From contig NZ_RJKQ01000002.1 in the NCBI RefSeq assembly GCF_003751845.1, positions 372,001-436,000 on the forward strand: a DNA stretch of 64,000 nucleotides, in the 5' to 3' direction. This document shows positions 9,673-18,581 of the stretch, in pieces (the first letter of the stretch is position 1; each line of letters opens with the position of its first letter). The stretch is from Enterobacter sp. BIGb0383. Lineage in GTDB: Bacteria > Pseudomonadota > Gammaproteobacteria > Enterobacterales > Enterobacteriaceae. Below the pieces are notes generated by a model, which searched no databases, was not told the origin of the DNA, and was given only the letters and a program-made list of their open reading frames with translations. Made by a program: the position numbers and the translations under genes.

Positions 9673-9780
9673 CAACGACTACCCGTTTCTTCGGCAAATT
9701 GCCACTCCTCTTTGGGTATACCCTGAATATCGGGGTAAAAATTGCGGACAGGGCAGTCTTTATACTACCAGGTGATAATA

Positions 9781-11151
9781 ATGTTAACGTTGCTTGAACT
9801 TCTTATTGGCGTGGCCGTCATTGTCGGCGTGGCACGCTATATCATTAAAGGCTACTCGGCGACCGGCGTGCTCTTCGTCGGCGGCCTGGCCCTGCTGATT
9901 ATCAGCGCCCTGATGGGCCACCAGGTGTTGCCGTCCAGCGCGACCAGCACCGGCTACACCGCGACCGATATTGTCGAATATATCAAAATCCTGCTGATGA
10001 GCCGCGGTGGCGATCTCGGGATGATGATTATGATGCTGTGCGGTTTTGCCGCCTATATGACGCATATCGGCGCCAACGATATGGTCGTGAAGCTGGCTTC
10101 GCGTCCGCTGCGCTATATCAACTCCCCTTATATCCTGATGGTCGCGGCCTATTTTGTCGCCTGCCTGATGTCGCTGGCCGTCTCCTCCGCCACCGGCCTT
10201 GGCGTGCTGCTGATGGCGACGCTCTTCCCGGTCATGGTTAACGTCGGTATCAGCCGCGGCGCGGCTGCCGCAATCTGTGCCTCCCCGGCCGCCATTATCC
10301 TGTCGCCGACGTCCGGCGACGTGGTACTTGCCGCCCAGGCGGCGGAAATGCCGCTGGTGGATTTTGCGTTTAAAACCACCCTGCCGATCTCCATTGCCGC
10401 CATTCTGGCGATGGCCGTGGCGCATTTCTTCTGGCAGCGCTATCTGGATAAAAAAGAGAACGTCAGCCACGAGATGCTCGACGTCAACGAGATCACCACC
10501 AGCGCACCTGGGTTTTACGCCATTCTGCCGTTTACGCCGATTATCGGGGTACTGATTTTTGACGGTAAATGGGGTCCTGAACTGCATATCATCACCATTC
10601 TGGTGATCTGTATGCTGCTGGCCGCCATCCTCGAGTTCATCCGTGGCTTTAATGGTCAGAAGGTCTTCGCCGGTCTCGAAGTGGCCTACCGTGGAATGGC
10701 TGACGCCTTCGCGGGCGTGGTAATGCTGCTGGTCGCTGCGGGCGTGTTCGCCCAGGGCCTGAGCACCATCGGTTTTATCCAGAGCCTGATCTCGATTGCC
10801 ACCTCTTTCGGATCGGCAAGCATTATCCTGATGCTGGTGCTGGTGATCCTCACCATGCTGGCGGCAATGACCACCGGTTCCGGCAACGCGCCGTTTTATG
10901 CGTTCGTGGAGATGATCCCGAAACTGGCCCACTCTTCCGGGATCAATCCGGCTTACCTGTCGATCCCGATGCTGCAGGCCTCCAACCTGGGTCGCACCAT
11001 CTCCCCGGTCTCCGGCGTGGTGGTTGCGGTGGCCGGTATGGCGAAAATCTCCCCGTTCGAAGTGGTGAAACGCACCTCTGTGCCGGTGATCGTCGGCCTG
11101 ATCGTGGTCATTATCGCGACCGAAATTCTGGTACCGGGCAGCGCGGCCTGA
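9781..11151 (+). CDS. dcuC: Anaerobic C4-dicarboxylate transporter DcuC
   Basis: A 456-residue inner-membrane transporter with about 12-14 hydrophobic helices. It exports succinate during fermentation and can exchange fumarate and succinate. The sequence matches E. coli DcuC over its length, for example MSRGGDLGMMIMMLCGF and GSGNAPFYAFVEM. I chose the ATG at 9781 (MLTLLELLIGV) because AGGTG precedes it and E. coli DcuC starts equivalently; the upstream in-frame start adds 13 unrelated residues. Regulation by FNR is suggested by the upstream site. A terminator follows. Confidence 0.95.
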   Translation: MLTLLELLIGVAVIVGVARYIIKGYSATGVLFVGGLALLIISALMGHQVLPSSATSTGYTATDIVEYIKILLMSRGGDLGMMIMMLCGFAAYMTHIGANDMVVKLASRPLRYINSPYILMVAAYFVACLMSLAVSSATGLGVLLMATLFPVMVNVGISRGAAAAICASPAAIILSPTSGDVVLAAQAAEMPLVDFAFKTTLPISIAAILAMAVAHFFWQRYLDKKENVSHEMLDVNEITTSAPGFYAILPFTPIIGVLIFDGKWGPELHIITILVICMLLAAILEFIRGFNGQKVFAGLEVAYRGMADAFAGVVMLLVAAGVFAQGLSTIGFIQSLISIATSFGSASIILMLVLVILTMLAAMTTGSGNAPFYAFVEMIPKLAHSSGINPAYLSIPMLQASNLGRTISPVSGVVVAVAGMAKISPFEVVKRTSVPVIVGLIVVIIATEILVPGSAA

Positions 11152-11170
11152 TCCGTTATCCCGCACTGAA

Positions 11171-11195
11171 AAGGCGCTATCCAGCGCCTTTTTTT
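11171..11195 (+). terminator. Intrinsic terminator after dcuC
   Basis: Stem AAGGCGCT / AGCGCCTT with a 4-nt loop followed by a run of Ts. Confidence 0.88.
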
Positions 11196-11243
11196 ATGCT
11201 TTAATACCCCCTGCCTCCACTCTCTCTGCCATCAGGAATCGAT

Positions 11244-12050
11244 ATGTTCGGGAAGGATTTCGTCATCGCCTGTGCCAGCGTGTTTGCGCTGTGGACCACT
11301 CAGACAGCGGCAGCGCCGCTGACACCCACGCAGTTTGGTGATTTTGATCGCTATGTGCTGGCCCTGTCCTGGCAGACCGGCTTTTGTCAGAGCCAGCACG
11401 ACAGGCTGGGCAGCGGTCCGGCAGAATGCCGCTCGCAGAAAGAGCGCGAAGATAAACGCGAATTTTTAACCATCCATGGCCTGTGGCCGGGCCTGCCGAA
11501 ATCTGTCTCCGCCCACGGCGTCGATGAACGCCGCTGGATGCGCTTCGGCTGCGCCACCCGTCCGCTCCCCAACTATCCTGAAGCCAAAGCCAGCCGTAAA
11601 TGCGCCGCCGAAGAAACGGGTCTGTCGCTGGAAGTCGCCAATAAGCTTAACCGCATGATGCCCGCCTCCGGCGGTAAGTCCTGTCTGGAGCGCTATGAGT
11701 ACGCCAAACATGGCGTCTGTTTCGGCTTCGATCCTGACGCGTATTTCAGCACCATGGTGCGGATGAATGACGAGGTCAGAAACAGCCCGATTGGCCAGTT
11801 TCTGGCACAGAACTACGGTAAGACCGTTACCCGGAGCGAGTTTGACGACGCCGTCATCAATACCTGGGGCAATGAGGCCGCCCGGGCGATTAAGCTTACC
11901 TGCAGCGGAAAACCGGCTTATCTGACCGAAATGCAGATTGCTCTTAGGGCCAGCGCGATTAACGGTCCTCTTTCTGCCACCTCTCTACTGTCGCAGCCGC
12001 ATCCCGGCAACTGCGGCTCCGCCTTTGTGATTGATAAAGCAGGCTTCTGA
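11244..12050 (+). CDS. rna: Ribonuclease I (RNase T2 family, periplasmic)
   Basis: A 268-residue T2-family endoribonuclease that cuts RNA without strong base preference through a 2',3'-cyclic phosphate. A signal peptide ends about residue 23 (TAAA-AP), giving periplasmic location. Both catalytic boxes are visible: IHGLWPG (CAS I, about residues 76-82) and YAKHGVCFG (CAS II, about 154-162), each with its active-site histidine. Multiple cysteines are available for disulfides. It lies next to rnk/dcuC as in E. coli, although the citrate genes found between in K-12 are missing. Confidence 0.93.
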   Translation: MFGKDFVIACASVFALWTTQTAAAPLTPTQFGDFDRYVLALSWQTGFCQSQHDRLGSGPAECRSQKEREDKREFLTIHGLWPGLPKSVSAHGVDERRWMRFGCATRPLPNYPEAKASRKCAAEETGLSLEVANKLNRMMPASGGKSCLERYEYAKHGVCFGFDPDAYFSTMVRMNDEVRNSPIGQFLAQNYGKTVTRSEFDDAVINTWGNEAARAIKLTCSGKPAYLTEMQIALRASAINGPLSATSLLSQPHPGNCGSAFVIDKAGF

Positions 12051-12165
12051 TCCCGGGCACCATCTACAATGGCGCTTTTGCCCCGCGCAACTGCGAAATT
12101 GCCATTCTTTGAGCTGCTTCTCAATTTGTTAATAAGTATGTCATGAGTTATTTACATCCCCCTCC

Positions 12166-12195
12166 ATGTTACCAGTATCATGTTACCGGTATCAG
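12166..12195 (+). promoter_or_regulatory. Tandem GntR operators upstream of the gluconate permease
   Basis: Two overlapping copies of the GntR palindrome: ATGTTACCAGTATCAT (12166-12181) and ATGTTACCGGTATCAG (12180-12195). Both follow the E. coli GntR pattern ATGTTACC-N4-GTAACAT, differing in the right arm. The pair lies 55-85 nt before the permease start, where a repressor would cover the promoter. Confidence 0.8.
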
Positions 12196-12250
12196 TGATA
12201 AAAGCAGGGATTACGCTACGGTTTCACTGAGCCGAATGCTGAGGATAAAA

Positions 12251-13630
12251 ATGATGACCGATATGACTAACGCCCTTGGAGCCGGTGCGCTTCTGGGTAT
12301 AGCAGCAGGTGCAGTAGTACTGTTGCTCGTTTTAATTATGCGCTTCCGGGTGCATGCCTTTTTAGCATTAACATTAGTGAGCATTGTTGTCGCACTTGCC
12401 ACCGGGATCGCATTTGATAAAGTCGTGCCAACCCTGTTGTCTGGTTTTGGTAGTACGCTGGCAGGTGTTGCGCTGCTGGTAGGACTGGGGGCAATGATTG
12501 GCCGCCTGCTGGAGGTTTCCGGCGGGGCAAAAGTGCTGGCTGATACACTGATCGGTAAATTTGGCGCACAGCGTGCACCGTTTGCACTCGGCATCGCTTC
12601 GCTACTGTTCGGATTCCCGATCTTCTTTGACGCCGGTCTGGTGGTGATGCTGCCGATTATCTTTAGCGTAGCCAAACAGTTTGGCGGCTCCACGCTGAAA
12701 TACGCTTTCCCGGCAGCCGGTGCCTTTGCGGTCATGCACGCCCTGGTCCCACCGCATCCGGGTCCGGTTGCAGCCAGTGAATTGCTGGGTGCCAATATTG
12801 GTCTGCTGGTGATCATCGGCCTGATTATCGCCCTGCCGACCTGGTACTTCGGTGGATACCTGTACGGCCTGTACGCGGGTAAAAAGTTTGATATCAAACT
12901 GCCATCCTCTTTCCTGGGCGAAGTGCAGGCGGACCCAAATCATCAACCACCGTCATTCGGTATGGTCTTAACCATTCTGCTGATGCCGCTGGTGCTTATT
13001 TTCCTCGAAACAGGTCTTAACACCGCTGTAGTTATGGGTTGGGTCGAGAAAGAGAGCATACTGGTGAACTTCTTGCGTATGCTGGGTAAAACGCCGGTAG
13101 CATTGTTGATCACCGTCATCTTTGCTCTGATGGTCTTCAGCCGTCAGCACAGCCTGAAGCATCTGGAAAAAATCTGTGACGGCGCACTGGGTCCGATCTG
13201 CGGCATTATCCTGGTAACGGGTGCTGGCGGGATGTTCGGCGGCGTACTGCGCGCCAGCGGTATCGGCGATGCGCTGGCGGGCGTGCTGTCAGATACCGGC
13301 CTGCCGGTGATCGTTGCCGCGTTCGTGATCTCCACCGCGCTGCGCGTGGCCCAGGGTTCAGCAACCGTCGCACTGACGACGGCCGCGGCACTGGTTGCCC
13401 CAATGGTGCAGGCAACGCCTGGCCTGAGCCAGTTCGATCTCTGCTTTATCGTTATCGCTATCGCGGGCGGCGCAACCGTGCTCTCCCACGTGAACGACTC
13501 CGGCTTCTGGCTGGTGGGGCGTTTCCTGGAGATGGACGAGAAAACCACGCTCAAAACCTGGACTGTGATGGAGACGCTGCTTGGCTCAATCGCCTTTATT
13601 CTGGCGGTAATCGGCAGCATCTTGCTCTGA
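12251..13630 (+). CDS. GntP-family gluconate permease
   Basis: A 459-residue GntP-family symporter with about 12-14 hydrophobic helices. Members bring in gluconate or related sugar acids with protons. Family motifs include PIFFDAGLVVMLPIIF, ALVPPHPGPVAA and LSHVNDSGFWLVG. I chose ATG at 12251, with GAGG 6 nt upstream; 12254 is equally possible, and the longer frame runs through the operators. The paired GntR operators argue for gluconate as substrate. K-12 has the cit cluster, not this gene, near rna, so this is a genus-specific insertion. Which Gnt paralogue (T, U or P) it equals cannot be told with confidence. Confidence 0.88.
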   Translation: MMTDMTNALGAGALLGIAAGAVVLLLVLIMRFRVHAFLALTLVSIVVALATGIAFDKVVPTLLSGFGSTLAGVALLVGLGAMIGRLLEVSGGAKVLADTLIGKFGAQRAPFALGIASLLFGFPIFFDAGLVVMLPIIFSVAKQFGGSTLKYAFPAAGAFAVMHALVPPHPGPVAASELLGANIGLLVIIGLIIALPTWYFGGYLYGLYAGKKFDIKLPSSFLGEVQADPNHQPPSFGMVLTILLMPLVLIFLETGLNTAVVMGWVEKESILVNFLRMLGKTPVALLITVIFALMVFSRQHSLKHLEKICDGALGPICGIILVTGAGGMFGGVLRASGIGDALAGVLSDTGLPVIVAAFVISTALRVAQGSATVALTTAAALVAPMVQATPGLSQFDLCFIVIAIAGGATVLSHVNDSGFWLVGRFLEMDEKTTLKTWTVMETLLGSIAFILAVIGSILL

Positions 13631-13681
13631 TGTGCGCTGAGTCACTTCACCGTTAAGCAAAGTCTCAGTATCATACCCTGT

Positions 13682-13716
13682 AAAACCCTCACCTTTGACG
13701 GTGGGGGTTTTCTTTT
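13682..13716 (+). terminator. Intrinsic terminator after the gluconate permease
   Basis: Stem AAAACCCTCACC / GGTGGGGGTTTT (one mismatch) with a 6-nt loop, followed by TCTTTT. Confidence 0.85.
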
Positions 13717-13758
13717 GGATCCTGCGGCCAGTGCCGCCTTAACGATATGGAGTAAGTA

Positions 13759-14169
13759 ATGGCCAGACCAGCCATCATAATTAATGACTTTGACGCCGAA
13801 CGTATTGACCGCCTGCTGGAACAGCCTGCTTATGCAAACTCTCCGGTCGCCGACGCGCTGAATGACGAGCTGGATCGTGCGCAGATGTGTTCCCCGCAAA
13901 CCATGCCGGCTGATGTGGTCACTATGAATAGCGAAGTGAAATTCCGCGATCTGAGCAGCGGTGAAGAGCGCGTGCGTACCCTGGTGTTCCCGGCGCAGCT
14001 GACCGACAGTAACACCCAGCTTTCCGTGATGGCACCGGTCGGTGCGGCCCTGCTGGGACTGCGGGTTGGCGACACCATCCACTGGGAGTTGCCGGGCGGT
14101 GCCACCACCCACCTGGAAGTGCTGGCGCTGAACTACCAGCCTGAAGCCGCCGGTGAATTCAACCGCTAA
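13759..14169 (+). CDS. rnk: Regulator of nucleoside diphosphate kinase, Rnk
   Basis: A 136-residue member of the GreA/Rnk group. It has an N-terminal short coiled coil and a C-terminal FKBP-like domain that binds RNA polymerase near the secondary channel. It begins [20 protein letters not shown] and carries the C-terminal signature [16 protein letters not shown], both as in E. coli Rnk. An SD GGAG stands 8 nt before the ATG. It has its own terminators on both sides, so it is probably monocistronic. Confidence 0.93.
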   Translation: MARPAIIINDFDAERIDRLLEQPAYANSPVADALNDELDRAQMCSPQTMPADVVTMNSEVKFRDLSSGEERVRTLVFPAQLTDSNTQLSVMAPVGAALLGLRVGDTIHWELPGGATTHLEVLALNYQPEAAGEFNR

Positions 14170-14201
14170 CCGTTCTGCATAAAGCGCCCGTCGCTTTTCT
14201 C

Positions 14202-14233
14202 AGAGGATGTGTCCGCATCCTCTTTCCGTTTTC
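14202..14233 (+). terminator. Intrinsic terminator after rnk
   Basis: Stem AGAGGATG / CATCCTCT with a 6-nt loop followed by TTCCGTTTTCTT. Confidence 0.75.
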
Positions 14234-14359
14234 TTCCCCACCGATAACAAAACTTTACGCCAAAGCCTGCGCAGGCCGACAAATATGCGAGCTGAATGAC
14301 AAAAACTTTCCGAATAATGTGCTGTTATATAAGCAGGTTCATTAAAGGGAGGAACTCGT

Positions 14360-14788
14360 ATGTACAGCACCATTATTATGCCGGTTGACGTGTACGAAAT
14401 GGAGTTAAGCAACAAGGCCATCACCCACGCTGAATTTCTGGCGCAGCAGGATGGCGTTATCCATCTGGTCCACGTGTTACCCGGCGCATCCAGCCTGAGT
14501 CTGCACCGCTTCGCAGCCGATGTCCGCCGCTTCGAAGAGCATCTGCAGCAGGAGGCGGAAACCCGCCTTCGCGCCACCGTCGAACACTTCAGCATCGATC
14601 CTGCACGCATTAAGCTTCACGTCCGCCGCGGAAATATCCGCGATGCGATTAACGAGCTGGCGGAAGAGCTGAGCGCTAACGTGGTGGTGATTGGCTCGCG
14701 TAACCCGAGTATCAGTACCCACCTGCTGGGTTCTAACGCCTCCAGTATCGTGCGCCACGCGCATATTCCGGTTCTGGTTGTCCGTTAA
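14360..14788 (+). CDS. uspG: Universal stress protein G
   Basis: A 142-residue single Usp domain. UspG is a cytoplasmic ATP-binding stress protein that can be autophosphorylated and adenylated. The N-terminus [15 protein letters not shown] and the ATP-binding loop VVIGSRNP...[13 protein letters not shown] (the G-2x-G-9x-G(S/N) pattern) are both present. SD GGGAGGA is well placed. It is convergent with ahpF as in E. coli. Confidence 0.93.
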   Translation: MYSTIIMPVDVYEMELSNKAITHAEFLAQQDGVIHLVHVLPGASSLSLHRFAADVRRFEEHLQQEAETRLRATVEHFSIDPARIKLHVRRGNIRDAINELAEELSANVVVIGSRNPSISTHLLGSNASSIVRHAHIPVLVVR

Positions 14789-14795
14789 CCGCAGA

Positions 14796-14833
14796 TAAAA
14801 AAGAGGCTACCTTTCGGTAGCCTCTCTGTTTTG
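14796..14833. terminator. Bidirectional terminator between uspG and ahpF
   Basis: Stem AGAGGCTAC / GTAGCCTCT with the loop CTTTCG. It is preceded by A-rich and followed by T-rich sequence. Confidence 0.88.
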
Positions 14834-14857
14834 CAGGTTATCTTACTTTCTTATTTT

Positions 14858-16423
14858 TCAGGCACTTTTACTGCGGATCAGATAGTCAAAGGCGCTCAGT
14901 GAGGCTTTTGCACCTTCGCCGGTGGCGATGATGATCTGTTTGTACGGCACCGTGGTGCAGTCACCAGCGGCGAATACGCCTTTGACGCTGGTTTCGCATT
15001 TGGCGTCGATAATAATCTCGCCCATGCGGTTACGTTCAATGGCTCCTTCCAGCCAGGTGGTATTCGGCAGCAGACCAATCTGGACGAAGATCCCCGCAAG
15101 CGCAATCTGGTGCACATCACCGCTGACGCGGTCGCGATATTCCAGGCCGGTCAGCTTGCTACCATCGCCTTTCACTTCGGTGGTCTGCGCATTGAGGATG
15201 ATATCCACATTGCTCAGGCTACGGACTTTATCCTGAAGAACCTGGTCGGCTTTCATTTCCGGGGCAAATTCCAGAAGGGTGACATGCTCAACGATCCCCG
15301 CAAGGTCGATGGCCGCTTCCACGCCGGAGTTACCGCCGCCGATCACCGCCACGCGTTTGCCTTTAAACAGCGGGCCGTCGCAGTGCGGGCAGTAGGTCAC
15401 GCCTTTGGTGCGATACTGATCTTCGCCCGGCACGTTCATATTGCGCCATTTGGCACCGGTGGCAATAATTACGCTACGCGCTTTCAGCACCGCGCCGGAG
15501 GCGGTTTCAATCTGGTGCAGGCCGCCTTCGGTGGCCGCAGGAACCAGACGGGATGCGCTCTGGGTATCGATAACATCCACATCGTAGTCATCAACGTGTG
15601 CCTTCAGCGCACCCGCCAGCTTCTGACCTTCGGTCTTCGGCACAGAAATATAGTTTTCGATATCCACCGTATCCAGCACCTGGCCGCCGAAGCGTTCGCC
15701 CATCAGGCCGGTACGAATACCTTTACGCGCCGAGTAAACCGCCGCCGCCGCGCCCGCCGGGCCGGAACCAACAATCAGCACGTCGTAAGCCTCACGCTGG
15801 TTGAGTGCCTCCGCCGCACGTTTTTCCGCACCGGTATCGATTTTGCCGACGATTTCCGCCAGCGTCATACGACCCTGACCAAACTCTTTCCCGTTAACGA
15901 AGACCGCCGGAACACCCATCACGTTGCGATCGGTGATTTCGTTCTGGAAGGTGCCACCGTCAACCGCCGTATGTTTGATACGCGGGTTCAGCACCGCCAT
16001 CAGGTTCAGCGCCTGGACTACGTCCGGGCAGTTATGGCAGGTCAGGGAGTAATAGGTTTCAAATTCAAAATCACCGTCGATATCGCGGATCTGCTCCAGC
16101 AGCGCCTGCGCCTCTTTTGACGGATGGCCGCCGGTCCACAGCAGGGCCAGAACCAGCGAGGTAAATTCATGTCCCAGCGGGGAACCGGCAAAGCGCGGGC
16201 CGTTGCTGGAGCCTGGGTTAGTAATCAGGAACGACGGTTTACGTACCGCAAGGCCGTTATCTTCTTTAAAGGTAACCTTGTCGGAGAGTTCCGCGATTTC
16301 AGCCAGCAGTTCTTTGATTTCTGCCGATTTAGCGCTGTCATCCAGCGTGGCAATCAGCTCAACAGGTTTGGTCAGTTTCTCAAGGTAGGCCCTGAGCTGT
16401 GTTTTCATATTGGTGTCGAGCAT
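14858..16423 (-). CDS. ahpF: Alkyl hydroperoxide reductase flavoprotein AhpF
   Basis: A 521-residue NADH:peroxiredoxin reductase that recharges AhpC. Domains in order: an N-terminal tandem thioredoxin-like domain with the CHNC disulfide (about residues 129-132), then a FAD/NADH thioredoxin-reductase-like part with [12 protein letters not shown] (FAD), CPHC (about 345-348) and [10 protein letters not shown] (NADH). Length and sequence match E. coli AhpF. It lies 135 bp downstream of ahpC, behind a hairpin that probably lowers its expression relative to ahpC. Confidence 0.96.
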   Translation of the reverse strand: MLDTNMKTQLRAYLEKLTKPVELIATLDDSAKSAEIKELLAEIAELSDKVTFKEDNGLAVRKPSFLITNPGSSNGPRFAGSPLGHEFTSLVLALLWTGGHPSKEAQALLEQIRDIDGDFEFETYYSLTCHNCPDVVQALNLMAVLNPRIKHTAVDGGTFQNEITDRNVMGVPAVFVNGKEFGQGRMTLAEIVGKIDTGAEKRAAEALNQREAYDVLIVGSGPAGAAAAVYSARKGIRTGLMGERFGGQVLDTVDIENYISVPKTEGQKLAGALKAHVDDYDVDVIDTQSASRLVPAATEGGLHQIETASGAVLKARSVIIATGAKWRNMNVPGEDQYRTKGVTYCPHCDGPLFKGKRVAVIGGGNSGVEAAIDLAGIVEHVTLLEFAPEMKADQVLQDKVRSLSNVDIILNAQTTEVKGDGSKLTGLEYRDRVSGDVHQIALAGIFVQIGLLPNTTWLEGAIERNRMGEIIIDAKCETSVKGVFAAGDCTTVPYKQIIIATGEGAKASLSAFDYLIRSKSA

Positions 16424-16514
16424 GCTATCTCCTGGGCTTAAAACATCATCATGTAAGCTGCTTTGTTATTAAGGTCGGTCTGAACGCAGCTTGCGTCATG
16501 GTGCCTGCTAAGAA

Positions 16515-16538
16515 AATCGGGTGCTGACGCACCCGATT
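16515..16538 (-). terminator. Hairpin between ahpC and ahpF (attenuating terminator)
   Basis: Perfect 10-bp stem AATCGGGTGC / GCACCCGATT with a 4-nt loop, followed on the minus strand by TTCT. The short T-run suggests partial termination. Confidence 0.65.
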
Positions 16539-16558
16539 CGCGTCACGCTAAAGCGCGA

Positions 16559-17122
16559 TTAGATTTTACCGACGAGATCCAGGGACGGAGCCAGCGTCGC
16601 GTCGCCTTCTTTCCATTTTGCCGGGCACACTTCACCCGGGTGGGAAGCAACATACTGTGCAGCTTTCACTTTACGCAGCAGGTCAGATGCGTCGCGGCCG
16701 ATACCTTCAGCGGTCACTTCGATCGCCTGGATGATGCCCTGCGGGTCAACGATAAAGGTACCGCGGTCAGCCAGACCTTCGTCTTCGCGCATGTTCTCGA
16801 AGTTACGGGTCAGGGCACCGGTCGGGTCGCCAATCATCGCGTATTTGATTTTCGCGATGGTGTCAGAGCTGCTGTGCCATGCTTTATGGGTGAAGTGGGT
16901 ATCGGTTGATACAGAGTAGATATCCACGCCCAGTTTCTGGAACTCGTCGAAATGGTCGGCTACGTCGCCCAGTTCAGTCGGGCATACGAAAGTAAAGTCA
17001 GCCGGGTAGAAGAAGAAGACGCTCCAGCGGCCTTCAGTGTCTTTTTCGGTGACTTCAACAAATTCGCCGTTTTTGAATGCCTGGTTTTTAAAAGGTTTGA
17101 TCTTGGTGTTAATTAAGGACAT
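16559..17122 (-). CDS. ahpC: Peroxiredoxin AhpC
   Basis: A 187-residue typical 2-Cys peroxiredoxin that reduces hydrogen peroxide and organic hydroperoxides in the cytoplasm. The peroxidatic cysteine lies in [11 protein letters not shown] (Cys47) and the resolving cysteine in GEVCPAKW (Cys166). The catalytic Pro-Thr-Cys set is intact. Length equals E. coli AhpC. OxyR control is expected from the family, but I could not match a clear OxyR site in the upstream 150 bp. Confidence 0.97.
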   Translation of the reverse strand: MSLINTKIKPFKNQAFKNGEFVEVTEKDTEGRWSVFFFYPADFTFVCPTELGDVADHFDEFQKLGVDIYSVSTDTHFTHKAWHSSSDTIAKIKYAMIGDPTGALTRNFENMREDEGLADRGTFIVDPQGIIQAIEVTAEGIGRDASDLLRKVKAAQYVASHPGEVCPAKWKEGDATLAPSLDLVGKI

Positions 17123-17293
17123 CTATACTTCCTCCGTGTTTTCGTTGAGATGTAAGGTAACGAACTTTCTTCACATGGGCCAATGCGTTTGCTTTATCAA
17201 ATCAATAAGCGTTATCTAACAAACCGCCCAAGAGTATGGCTCAGCCTATCAACGTCGGTGTCATGCCGTTTGTTGCTTAGCGTGTCAAAAAGT

Positions 17294-17318
17294 AAAAAGG
17301 CCGCCTGGTCGGGCGGCC
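17294..17318 (-). terminator. Strong intrinsic terminator, minus strand, without an upstream gene
   Basis: Perfect stem GGCCGCC / GGCGGCC with a 6-nt loop. On the minus strand it is followed by TTTTTACTTTTT. No coding sequence lies before it for more than 600 bp. Confidence 0.75.
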
Positions 17319-17505
17319 CTGTTACCTGAAATACCCGAAAGTACCTTCAGTGCCAGTCAGGCTGGCGTGCGTTGCGCTCTACATATCCTGAAGAACAGGT
17401 CGTACAGCAAATGAATTACACCACCCGAAGAATAAAAGGGCAATGCGAGTACGGCAGGTCCTGCCTATGGCTGTGATAGGTTTGGTCTGCGCCGCCTACG
17501 GCAGT
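17294..17505 (-). ncRNA. Candidate structured small RNA
   Basis: Read on the minus strand, several hairpins follow in series: GGCAG/CTGCC at 17453-17465, CCTG/CAGG at 17387-17399, GCCAG/CTGGC at 17352-17366 and CTGAA/TTCAG at 17326-17350. The terminator at 17294-17318 comes last. This arrangement resembles a free-standing regulatory RNA. I cannot name a family, and the 5' end is a guess. Confidence 0.3.
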
Positions 17506-17972
17506 GAGAAAATCATAAACAACGTAATTATCAGCCCGCAAATAAATTAATGAAGCTTATAAATAACACACGGGAAATTAATTAAAGACATTAATATATA
17601 AATCCAGAATCTATTTAACACATCTATTACTTACACTCAGTAACAGAATAACCTTCGATAATAATTCTTATTACCCTCCACTCAACCCTGTCACAACCCC
17701 CTTAATAAGGCATTGTTTATTATAAAAATAACAGTCATTCAGCTGCATCTTACTTGAGTATTTCGCCCCGGTCAGCGAATTTATCCCCGTTGAATCTCAC
17801 GTCTTTCCGCTCTATTCTGCTCGTGATTATCTGCTTTTTATTTATGACTTAAATAACCTGGCTATTTCCCGGTTCTGTCTGGCGCGTGTTGCTTATACAT
17901 ATGCCCCCTCAGTCGGGTTTCGCCTGCGGTAGCACCACGGTGCATGGATTAACACGCAAGGGATGAAATAGG

Positions 17973-18581
17973 ATGCAACAACGATTAATAAGCGAAATAA
18001 AAGATTATCTGACGTCGCTAGCCGATGACGAACGCATTAGCGCCCTGAACGCCTTTCGCCAGGCCATGCACGAACTCAGCCCCTTTAAAGAGCAGCCCGT
18101 TGACTGCGTGCTGTGGGTCAGGGATGAGCAGATCGAGACCAACAACTATAACCCGAATCATCTGGCGTTGGCGGAAACCCGCCTGCTTCAGCGCTCTCTG
18201 GAGAGCGATGGCCTGACTCAACCGCTGGTCGTCAGCAAAAATGACAAGCAGCATTATGACATCATCGATGGTGCGCATCGCCGCCAGCTGTGTCGTTCCC
18301 GCCTGGGGCTGCAAAAAACCCTTAACGGCTATCTGCCCGTGGCCTGCCTGCCCACGAGCAGCAGACCCTCGCGAATGGCCACCAGCATGCGCCATAACCG
18401 CGCCCGGGGGCGCAATAATCCTGGGGCGACCTCAGAACTGGTACGGGAGCTGTCAGGGCACGGCTGGACGGACGCGAAAATCGCCGTGGAGCTTGGAATG
18501 AGCGCCGACGAAGTGCAGAAGATGAAGCAGCTTAACGGGCTGCTGGAGCTGTTCAGCGAGCCGCCCGTTCCGGCTAAATAG
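17973..18581 (+). CDS. ybdM: ParB/sulfiredoxin-domain protein YbdM (IbrB-like)
   Basis: A 202-residue cytoplasmic protein. Residues about 40-130 resemble a ParB/sulfiredoxin nuclease-like domain, with IIDGAHRRQLC corresponding to the DGxHR core. A helix-turn-helix-like segment near 160-190 (GWTDAKIAVELGMSADEVQ) follows. IbrB-type proteins usually work with an IbrA-type PAPS-reductase-like partner; in E. coli that partner is YbdN, which is missing here. The exact biochemical role is unknown. Its stop codon directly abuts that of the converging ybdL. Confidence 0.8.
   Translation: MQQRLISEIKDYLTSLADDERISALNAFRQAMHELSPFKEQPVDCVLWVRDEQIETNNYNPNHLALAETRLLQRSLESDGLTQPLVVSKNDKQHYDIIDGAHRRQLCRSRLGLQKTLNGYLPVACLPTSSRPSRMATSMRHNRARGRNNPGATSELVRELSGHGWTDAKIAVELGMSADEVQKMKQLNGLLELFSEPPVPAK

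Larger units (their letters stand above)
9406..9780. other. Intergenic region between cus operon and dcuC
   Basis: 375 bp, AT-rich. It holds the inverted repeat at 9430-9456 and an FNR-type site at 9659-9672. I see no coding sequence and no copy of the published CusR box. Confidence 0.6.
17123..17972. other. 850-bp region without a recognisable gene, ahpC to ybdM
   Basis: E. coli K-12 has dsbG, ybdO and ybdN in this place. Here I find no coding sequence for any of them. The part from 17294 to about 17505 is rich in hairpins and ends in a strong minus-strand terminator. From about 17510 to 17720 the sequence is very AT-rich, fitting a promoter region or deletion scar. Confidence 0.6.

Noticed and set aside
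9784-11166. 460-codon open frame on the minus strand opposite dcuC
   Set aside because: It is rich in His, Gln, Arg and Asp with no domain features, and lies wholly antisense to a clear dcuC. It is a shadow frame of GC-rich coding DNA.
17123-17260. OxyR site upstream of ahpC
   Set aside because: ATAG/CTAT-like quarter-sites are too scattered to claim a match, although OxyR control is expected for the gene.
17475-17505. Single type I-F CRISPR-like repeat (CACTGCCGTAGGCGG on the minus strand)
   Set aside because: Only one imperfect copy exists, with no spacers, second repeat or cas genes. It is better explained as one hairpin of a structured region.
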